Below, piece after piece: positions 30,831 through 36,260 of a DNA stretch of 38,612 bases. Each line of letters begins with the position of its first letter. Positions within the stretch are counted from its first letter, which is position 1. The stretch comes from a virus. The notes beneath the pieces are model-generated. The model was given only the letters and a program-made list of their open reading frames with translations, searched no databases and had not been told where the DNA came from. The translations under genes were made by a program, and so were the position numbers. The stretch spans positions 1 to 38,612 of IMG/VR virus record IMGVR_UViG_3300037042_001249. The stretch is one strand, 5' to 3'.

Positions 30831-31285
30831 GCATCATCTTCAACTTTTTTTAACGTTGCTCTTTGCTCAATAACGTCACCAATCACCACACGTTCGATTC
30901 GCTCAATCTTGAGCGGGTTTTCGGAGTCTCCACCTACAGTTACTTTATCGCCGTACTTCTTCGGGTTCCATTTCGCCAAAAGCTGCAAACGCGTCCATAT
31001 TCTGTTTTTCTGCCATGCGACATATCCAGCATCAACACCACCTCGATCAGTGCTTGGCGGCGGCTCATCTGCAATTGCCAATGTATCTGTAGCAATTATT
31101 TCGTGCCCAGCTTCTCTCGCGCGCGCGAATCGTTCGGCTAGTTCTGGCTTCGCATAAGTCCAGTCGTACCAAGTCGTAAGTCCGACTCCTACTTTCTTTA
31201 CCGCTTGCGCCAACGGGATTCCATTGCTTAAGCAATCAATAATTTCATTAGCTTTCGATTCGGTATAAGTAGAAACGCGCCCCAT
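30827..31285 (-). CDS. terS: Terminase small subunit
   Basis: 152 residues (P22 gp3 has 162). The N-terminal helix-turn-helix (YTESKANEIIDCLSNGIPLA, then VGVGLTTWYDW), the following KPELAERFARAREAGHEI, IADEPPP, and the late LQLLAKWNPKKYGDKV are the family signature. It recognises the packaging site and hands DNA to the large subunit. There is no good ribosome site of its own. The start lies 3 bases after the stop of a 21-residue reading frame with a strong ribosome site, so coupled translation is likely. It is separated from terL by about 2.7 kb. Confidence 0.88.
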   Translation of the reverse strand: MGRVSTYTESKANEIIDCLSNGIPLAQAVKKVGVGLTTWYDWTYAKPELAERFARAREAGHEIIATDTLAIADEPPPSTDRGGVDAGYVAWQKNRIWTRLQLLAKWNPKKYGDKVTVGGDSENPLKIERIERVVIGDVIEQRATLKKVEDDA

Positions 31286-31288
31286 ATA

Positions 31289-31354
31289 TCAATCCACAAA
31301 AAGAACAGCACTAACAATAACCACCACTACAAACGCAATGGCAATCTCAAACAT
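31289..31354 (-). CDS. 21-residue hydrophobic peptide, possible leader of terS
   Basis: AGGAGG (complement of 31360-31365) is placed 5 bases before the ATG. The peptide is one hydrophobic segment (IAIAFVVVVIVSAVLFV) with acidic residues near each end. Its stop is followed after 3 bases by the terS start. It could be a real micro-membrane protein or a leader whose translation loads ribosomes onto terS. Confidence 0.5.
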   Translation of the reverse strand: MFEIAIAFVVVVIVSAVLFVD

Positions 31355-31363
31355 TCTTTCCTC

Positions 31364-31483
31364 CTAAAAAGCAATAACAATCGGCCTGCAAACCAAAACA
31401 CCATCTTTCGTTTTCACACAAGTATAGTTTGCCTGCGCATCAACAAATGAACACGCCATAATCAAAAACAAAATAACTTTCAT
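31364..31483 (-). CDS. 39-residue secreted peptide
   Basis: It starts MKVILFLIMACSFVDAQA, a credible signal peptide with an AQA cleavage site. The mature part of about 21 residues contains a Cys pair (YTCVKTKDGVLVCRP) that could form a disulfide in the periplasm. AAAGG lies upstream of the ATG. Its stop overlaps the ribosome site of the 21-residue gene. A periplasmic role such as superinfection exclusion would fit but is speculative. Confidence 0.55.
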   Translation of the reverse strand: MKVILFLIMACSFVDAQANYTCVKTKDGVLVCRPIVIAF

Positions 31484-31493
31484 GCTTTACCTT

Positions 31494-31700
31494 TCATTCA
31501 TTCAATTTAATCAACCGGCCCAAGTAATCCTGCGCTTTCCTCAGATCCTCAACACCGCCCTTATCCTTCCACCGCGCCACGTACTTAATCACGTTGCCCC
31601 AGTAAAATCCCTGCAATTCTTCCCGCCCCATCCAACATGCCATAGCTTCTACTGGCTGGATGTCTTTTTGGTAGTGCTGCCCGCCGATCTGCTCTTCCAT
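31494..31700 (-). CDS. DUF3310 family protein
   Basis: 68 residues covering the whole DUF3310 domain: GGQHYQKDIQPVEAMAC, then FYWGNVIKYVARWKDKGG and DLRKAQDYLGRLI. The family is widespread in phages, often near nucleotide-metabolism or replication genes, and its role is unproven. The ATG was preferred over an upstream GTG at 31724 because the domain begins here and a purine-rich site precedes it. The operator at 31735-31751 lies just upstream. Confidence 0.85.
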   Translation of the reverse strand: MEEQIGGQHYQKDIQPVEAMACWMGREELQGFYWGNVIKYVARWKDKGGVEDLRKAQDYLGRLIKLNE

Positions 31701-31734
31701 CGCCCCACCCCTCAACCTTAGCACATTGTTCGTA

Positions 31735-31751
31735 TGCGCACAAAGTGCGCA
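31735..31751. promoter_or_regulatory. 17-bp palindromic operator, site 3
   Basis: TGCGCAC-AAA-GTGCGCA is a perfect palindrome with the same design as sites 1 and 2. It lies upstream of the DUF3310 gene. No good -35/-10 pair accompanies it, so it may act on a weak promoter or by another mechanism. Confidence 0.6.
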
Positions 31752-31905
31752 CCCCTAACCCCTGCCCCTGACGAATTGACAATGCCCCTACCGCCCCTGA
31801 CCTATAGGTGTCAGGGGCAGGGGCGGGGCGATTATTGTCAATTTTTCCACAATCGCCCCTAATCGCCCCTAACGCCCCTAGGGGCACTCAGGGGCATTTA
31901 GGGGC
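31752..31905. repeat. GC-rich pentamer array with nested inverted repeats, candidate replication origin
   Basis: About fourteen CCCCT/AGGGG-type pentamers lie within 154 bases. The core is a large imperfect hairpin: ATTGACAAT (31775-31783) pairs with ATTGTCAAT (31834-31842), GCCCC (31784-31788) with GGGGC (31825-31829), and GCCCCTGAC (31793-31801) with GTCAGGGGC (31810-31818). A second group (31855-31905) contains GCCCCTAGGGGC and CGCCCCTAA/TTAGGGGCG. The array runs into the 3' end of the primase-helicase gene. It lies next to the replication gene and resembles an iteron-type origin, but it could also act as a terminator. Confidence 0.5.
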
Positions 31906-33927
31906 GCCGTTTTTGCGCAGCAACATGGCGCTAACTTGGGCGTCTTGGACGAACACCCATCCATGCTCAAACGGCTCGATCATGCCAGCGTTGAGCATCG
32001 GCGCGATCAAACCATCGGCCCTGCTGGACTCTGTTTTATTTTTGGCGGTGCGCTCAGAAATACCATCCTGAATAAGTAACTCCCTCAATGCAGACCGGCT
32101 TATATATGGTTTGCCATCCCTTATTTCAGCCCCGCTATTAAACCACCCACGTTCCATCTTTCTGGCGTTTTCGTCATGCTTGCTGGGCCGCTTGTGTGGC
32201 TGTTCTGTGCTGGCGGATTCATCTGGTATTGCTACGCAAGTCGTGGCAGGTTTTCCGAACTTGGTGATACCCATCTCAACCACCTTAAGTTGAAAATAAA
32301 TGCTTTCACCTTTGCCTGATAGCTCTCGCTGTTTGGTAATGGTGGCAGACCTTATTCCGTCCTTTTCGACCACCTCGATTTCGGTATCAATATGCGCGCG
32401 AATTCCTGACCAACCGCGGGCCCCTTTGGCTTGATCCTTGCCGTTATGGTGGATAATTAAAATAGCCGCGCCGGTGGATTGTGCTACGGCATCGAACCTA
32501 GCCATGACTGGCCCCATATCCTCTCCGCTGTTTTCATTTGCCCCGGCTGACATTCGAGCCAATGTGTCGCCAATAATGAGTCGCACTGGCTGGCTTTTTA
32601 ATTGTTCAATCGTTTTTACCAGATCGATCACGTCATTGGCGTCGCCTTGATTGGCGTAAAAATTGAGCGGGACAGGCACCATCGCCAGCTTCTCAAGCGT
32701 GCAGCCAAATGCCTTTTTTATGGCCTGCATTCGTGAGCGGATGGATCCGGGGGCCTCGCTTGCCAAATACACCACAAGGCCAGGGTCAATTTGCCGCCCA
32801 AAAAATTCCTGTCCGCTGGCAATGTGGGCGGCCAAAGACAAAGCAAAAAATGTCTTGCCGCTGTTGCTGTCTCCGTACAGCACAGACATGCTGCCTATTG
32901 TGATCAAGCCCTCAACTAACTCGTTCGGTGCTTCGTAGTCGGCGGGCAACGCATCGCCAAAAACCACCTTCAGCTTATCGATGATCTTTTTGTCGGCCTG
33001 AGGATTTAACAACCCAGCCAGATCATTTCCCGCCTGCGCGTAATCGTTTGCATCCCCTTGGATCGACGGCATGACCATTCGAGCCCCGTACTTTGCGCAA
33101 GCTTGCTCCGCGTACTTTTGCCCAACACCGCTGGCATCGTTGTCAGCCACTATCACAATGTCCTGTGCTTGCCCGTATATGTCGCGCATGGTTCCAGTCA
33201 CCGGAACCAGATTGCTGGCGCTGTAGGCCACTACTACCGGCCTACCGCTCACTTCGTTGATGGTGGCGGCGGTGGCATAGCCCTCTGCCACATAAAGTAC
33301 GCCGGGCACGTCAAGAGTTCCGATCAGGCAAAACTTACCGCCTACGCTTCCGCCAGGGTGATAAAGCTTGCCGCCATCGGCATCAATGTATTGCAGGCTT
33401 GCGAGTACGCCCGACTCGTCAAACAGCGGAACCATAAGCCTACCGTCGCCGGTGATTTTTGCCCCGTGGGGCTGGATGCCCTTGCGTTTTAGGTACGGGT
33501 GCTCGGGGCTGGCTGCGGCACCTTCTGACCAGATGATATCGACTGTGCTGGCAGCGGCTTCGTTTTGTTTCTTTCGCTCGGCATCACGGGCGGCTTTGGC
33601 GGCGGCTATTCGTGCGACGTGGGCCATTTCCTCGGCCACGGTATATGGTTTGTTTGTGGTCGCTTTTATGGTTTTTTCTATGCCTTGCCGCCAGTCCCCA
33701 AAAATCATCGTGCAGATGCCGTCGGCATGGCCGACGTACCAGCCTGATCTATCGGTGCGCTTGTTGTCTGTACGAAACCGGCGCAGTTGGCCGTCCAAGA
33801 TAATTTCATCAGGCGGCGTGATGCCTGCCTCTAGCATCGCCTCACGAAACTGCACTTCGGGCGGAGCAAGTATCGGCGCTGGTGGCGGTGCCCACGGGCC
33901 CCCCAATATCTTAGTTAGATCAGCCAT
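31888..33927 (-). CDS. Primase-helicase (Toprim plus RepA-like ATPase)
   Basis: 679 residues. The N-terminal half is a primase-like region with a Toprim domain: E215 in VAEGYATAATI and D262/D264 in IVADNDASG. The C-terminal half is a hexameric RecA-type helicase: Walker A GDSNSGKT at 352-359, Walker B IIGDTLARM with D454, and IIHHNGKDQAKGARGWSGIR at about 491-510 as in RepA-like helicases. No zinc finger is visible at the N-terminus. It probably primes and unwinds at the phage origin. Its start overlaps the end of the HTH gene, and the candidate origin lies at its 3' end. Confidence 0.9.
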   Translation of the reverse strand: MADLTKILGGPWAPPPAPILAPPEVQFREAMLEAGITPPDEIILDGQLRRFRTDNKRTDRSGWYVGHADGICTMIFGDWRQGIEKTIKATTNKPYTVAEEMAHVARIAAAKAARDAERKKQNEAAASTVDIIWSEGAAASPEHPYLKRKGIQPHGAKITGDGRLMVPLFDESGVLASLQYIDADGGKLYHPGGSVGGKFCLIGTLDVPGVLYVAEGYATAATINEVSGRPVVVAYSASNLVPVTGTMRDIYGQAQDIVIVADNDASGVGQKYAEQACAKYGARMVMPSIQGDANDYAQAGNDLAGLLNPQADKKIIDKLKVVFGDALPADYEAPNELVEGLITIGSMSVLYGDSNSGKTFFALSLAAHIASGQEFFGRQIDPGLVVYLASEAPGSIRSRMQAIKKAFGCTLEKLAMVPVPLNFYANQGDANDVIDLVKTIEQLKSQPVRLIIGDTLARMSAGANENSGEDMGPVMARFDAVAQSTGAAILIIHHNGKDQAKGARGWSGIRAHIDTEIEVVEKDGIRSATITKQRELSGKGESIYFQLKVVEMGITKFGKPATTCVAIPDESASTEQPHKRPSKHDENARKMERGWFNSGAEIRDGKPYISRSALRELLIQDGISERTAKNKTESSRADGLIAPMLNAGMIEPFEHGWVFVQDAQVSAMLLRKNGAPKCP

Positions 33928-34096
33928 TCACCACCCCGCCGCTCAGGTAGTCAGACAGGGCCTTGATTACACGATGCGTCGGGTTTGCTTGATTTTTTAG
34001 GATGCTGCGGATGGTGTTGGGGTGAACTTTCGTCGCCCGCGCCACCATCGAAAGCTTTCTATCTGCCAATGCTTCCCTAATCTGTTCCAGCGTCAT
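33920..34096 (-). CDS. 58-residue HTH regulator (Cro/XRE-like) at the divergent switch
   Basis: It starts MTLEQIREALADRKLSMVAR. The helix-turn-helix VARATKVHPNTIRSILKNQA is followed by a helix (HRVIKALSDYL), as in small Cro-type repressors. AGGA lies 7 bases before the ATG; a longer frame starting at 34165 runs through the promoter region and is rejected. It is divergent from the plus-arm operon, and a palindrome between them overlaps the plus promoter. It is therefore the prime candidate regulator of the switch. Confidence 0.8.
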   Translation of the reverse strand: MTLEQIREALADRKLSMVARATKVHPNTIRSILKNQANPTHRVIKALSDYLSGGVVNG

Positions 34097-34122
34097 TTTT
34101 GGTCCTTTTGTTAAAAAAATGT

Positions 34123-34161
34123 CATTGCGTTGTTGCAATGTAGCAGATTGCTTGCTATAGT
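34123..34161 (+). promoter_or_regulatory. Plus-arm promoter with palindromic operator
   Basis: TTGCAA (34133-34138) and TATAGT (34156-34161) are 17 bases apart. CATTGC-GTTGTT-GCAATG (34123-34140) is a perfect inverted repeat covering the -35. A bound repressor would block this promoter, which drives the replication/recombination operon. Confidence 0.72.
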
Positions 34162-34216
34162 TCAACCACTGCGCGAACGGAATGGCCGACGGTGCAGATA
34201 TACAGGAGATAGCAAA

Positions 34217-34894
34217 GTGGCAATTAATCTTAAACGCTCAAGCCAGCTGGCAAGCGACGGCGTCAAGCTGTTGGTGTATGGGCAGGCAGGCGCGGGCAAA
34301 ACCAGCCTCATTAAAACACTGCCGAGCCCGGTGGTGTTGTCTGCGGAAGGCGGGCTGTTATCCATCGCTGACGCTGACGTTCCGTACATCGAAATTAGCA
34401 GTATGGACTATCTGCGTGAGGCTTATTCTTGGCTGCGTGACAGCGCGGAATCTAAGCAATTCAAGAGCGTGGCGCTGGATAGCATCAGCGAAGTGGCTGA
34501 GGTTGTGCTCAACGCTGAGAAGAAAGCCACGAAAGACGGTCGAGCCGCATATGGTGAGATGAACAGCGTCATGACAGAGCTTATCCGTTCGTTTCGTGAC
34601 TTGCCGGGACGGCATGTCTATATGTCAGCCAAGCTTGAAAAACTGCAAGATGAAATGGGCAAAGTGATGTATGGCCCGTCAATGCCCGGAAAAAGTTTGT
34701 CGCAAGGCTTGCCCTACTTCTTCGACGAAGTGCTGGCATTGAGGGTTGAGAAGGATTCGGAAGGCAATAGCCAACGGGCGCTGATGTGTGACGGTGACGG
34801 TGCTTGGTTAGCAAAGGATCGCTCCGGCAAGCTGGCAGCCTGGGAAGCGCCTGACCTTGGCGAAATCATTAAAAAGATTGGGGGTGTGGAATGA
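34217..34894 (+). CDS. RecA-fold ATPase, Sak4/AAA_24-like recombination protein
   Basis: 225 residues. Walker A is GQAGAGKTS at 22-30, Walker B is SVALDSI at 84-90, and GLPYFFDEVLALRV follows near the C-terminus, as in phage nucleotide-binding proteins related to the Sak4 single-strand annealing/recombinase group. The start is GTG with AGGAGA 7 bases upstream. An in-frame ATG at 34130 lies upstream of the promoter -10, so it cannot be in the transcript. First gene of the plus arm, coupled to a 58-residue gene by ATGA. With DUF669 downstream it forms a familiar phage recombination/replication set. Confidence 0.85.
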   Translation: MAINLKRSSQLASDGVKLLVYGQAGAGKTSLIKTLPSPVVLSAEGGLLSIADADVPYIEISSMDYLREAYSWLRDSAESKQFKSVALDSISEVAEVVLNAEKKATKDGRAAYGEMNSVMTELIRSFRDLPGRHVYMSAKLEKLQDEMGKVMYGPSMPGKSLSQGLPYFFDEVLALRVEKDSEGNSQRALMCDGDGAWLAKDRSGKLAAWEAPDLGEIIKKIGGVE

Positions 34895-35067
34895 ACGAAA
34901 ACGATCTCAACCTGCGTGACTTTTTCGCATCTCAAGCAATGGCGCATTACCTGCGCGAAACATCTGACCGCCAGGCTGTCAATGCAGGAATGGAAATCGA
35001 AGAGATGGTGGCTGTGCAAGCTTACATGATGGCCGATGCAATGATGGCCGTTAGGAATGACGAATGA
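34891..35067 (+). CDS. 58-residue hypothetical protein
   Basis: It starts MNENDLNLRDFFASQAMAHY and is helical, with a Met-rich C-terminus (YMMADAMMAVRNDE). It has ATGA overlaps with both neighbours. The function is unknown; its position between the ATPase and the DUF669 group suggests a replication accessory. Confidence 0.68.
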   Translation: MNENDLNLRDFFASQAMAHYLRETSDRQAVNAGMEIEEMVAVQAYMMADAMMAVRNDE

Positions 35068-35477
35068 ATGGATTTATTAATACATCTGAGCATGATCTGT
35101 TCCAGCTTTCTGAGTCGTGGTTAGAGGCAAAAGAGGCCGAACGGATGGCAATTGAAGCTCGCCGGGCAGTCGAAGATGAATTGATTTGTGCATTTCAAAT
35201 TTCGGAACAGATGGAAGGCACGTTCAATGCCAAGACCATCACCGGGCACCAGATCAAGATTGTCGGGAGACTGTCTCGCAAAGTTGATGCAGAAAAGGTA
35301 CAGGAATTGGCAGCCGAGCATGGCCTGACTGCTCACCTTGGAAACCTGTTCCGATGGAAACCTGAAATTAACATGACGGCGTGGAAGTCCACAGCGCCTG
35401 AAATAACAAAAGCTTTGGCCGATGCTGTAACTGTGACGGCAAGCCGCCCGTCATTTTCAATCACACTGGAGAAATAA
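35064..35477 (+). CDS. Hypothetical replication/recombination-cluster protein
   Basis: 137 residues. A long charged helix (SESWLEAKEAERMAIEARRA) is followed by a mixed domain with KIVGRLSRKVDAEKVQELAA and RWKPEINMTAWKS. Proteins of this kind commonly sit between the Sak4-like ATPase and DUF669 in phages. The biochemical role is unknown to me. The next start lies 1 base after its stop. Confidence 0.68.
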   Translation: MNGFINTSEHDLFQLSESWLEAKEAERMAIEARRAVEDELICAFQISEQMEGTFNAKTITGHQIKIVGRLSRKVDAEKVQELAAEHGLTAHLGNLFRWKPEINMTAWKSTAPEITKALADAVTVTASRPSFSITLEK

Positions 35478-35478
35478 C

Positions 35479-35982
35479 ATGGCTTTTCTTGACATCAAAC
35501 TGGACGACCTTCCCGAATCAAAATACAGCCTTATTCCAGAAGGCTGGTATCAAGCGAGCATCACTGAGGTAAAACTTACTGACACAAAAGACAAGACAGG
35601 ACAAAAGCTCGAGGTTAAGTTTGCGATCCTTGGTCCAGTTCAACAAGGTCGCTCAATCTTTGCCAACATCAACATCAAGAACAACAGCCAAAAGGCAGAG
35701 GAAATTGGACGTTCGCAGCTTGGAGATCTTATGCGCGCAATTGGCATGAGTCATGCCAGCGACACAGATCAGTTCATCGGCGGGAATTTGCAAATTAAAG
35801 TTGCGATCAAGCCGCCAAGCACTAACAAATTGACTGGCGAGCAGTATGACGAAAAGAACGAGATTAAGGGCTATAAAGCGATCGGTGATGGTATCCCTGC
35901 AATGGCTGCATCAATTCCATCGTTTCCAAAGACTGCCGCTGTTACACCTCACGCTCCAAAAGCTAGTGGGCTTCCTTGGTAA
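35479..35982 (+). CDS. DUF669 protein, probable ssDNA-binding partner
   Basis: 167 residues. The DUF669 features are PEGWYQASITEVKLTDTKDK, GQKLEVKFAILGP and AEEIGRSQLGDLMRAIGMS, with a strand-rich OB-like core, then a Pro/Ala-rich linker ending GLPW. DUF669 proteins accompany Sak4-like ATPases and are thought to bind single-stranded DNA. The short hydrophobic C-terminal tip recalls SSB tails but lacks their acidic residues. AGAAAT and a standard start follow the previous stop directly. Confidence 0.85.
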   Translation: MAFLDIKLDDLPESKYSLIPEGWYQASITEVKLTDTKDKTGQKLEVKFAILGPVQQGRSIFANINIKNNSQKAEEIGRSQLGDLMRAIGMSHASDTDQFIGGNLQIKVAIKPPSTNKLTGEQYDEKNEIKGYKAIGDGIPAMAASIPSFPKTAAVTPHAPKASGLPW

Positions 35983-36008
35983 AAGAAATAACATTTGACT
36001 AATCACGC

Positions 36009-36026
36009 CCGGCCAGCAATGGCCGG
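36009..36026 (+). promoter_or_regulatory. Hairpin before the HTH gene
   Basis: CCGGCCA-GCAA-TGGCCGG is a 7-bp stem with a GNRA loop and no T run. It lies between the DUF669 stop and the ribosome site of the next gene. It is probably an RNA-stability or translation element rather than a terminator. Confidence 0.5.
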
Positions 36027-36041
36027 TGACTGGAGAATCGT

Positions 36042-36251
36042 ATGCCATATAAACGCGGCAGTGAATTGCCCCACGCTAAACTTGACGAAGAAGACATTAA
36101 ATCAATTAGATCTGAGGTAAAACAACGCGAAAAGCTTCGTGATTACATTCACGAATCTTTAACTAATCAAGCACTTGCAGATAAATACAATGTTCATATT
36201 AAAACAATTGAACGGATTGTGCAGTTTCAAACGTGGAATCACGTTTTATAA
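36042..36251 (+). CDS. Small HTH DNA-binding protein preceding the helicase-methyltransferase
   Basis: 69 residues. NQALADKYNVHIKTIERIVQ is a homeodomain/resolvase-like helix-turn-helix. Upstream, GSELPHAKLDEEDIKSIRSE matches the N-terminal part of small phage DNA-binding proteins that often precede nucleases or methyltransferases. TGGAGAA lies before the ATG. It ends 9 bases before the fusion gene and may regulate it or supply DNA specificity (inference). Confidence 0.75.
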   Translation: MPYKRGSELPHAKLDEEDIKSIRSEVKQREKLRDYIHESLTNQALADKYNVHIKTIERIVQFQTWNHVL

Positions 36252-36260
36252 GGGAAAAAC

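Noticed and set aside
31752-31905. CRISPR array interpretation of the repeats
   Set aside because: The units are only five to six bases, overlap into hairpins, and have no regular spacers.
33368-34000. Plus-strand frame of 210 codons
   Set aside because: Antisense to the primase-helicase gene, crossing into the HTH gene; low-complexity Ala/Ser/Arg content.
34103-34138. Minus-strand promoter for the 58-residue HTH gene using TTGCAA and TTTAAC
   Set aside because: The predicted start would fall on the ribosome site, leaving essentially no leader; evidence is too weak to list.
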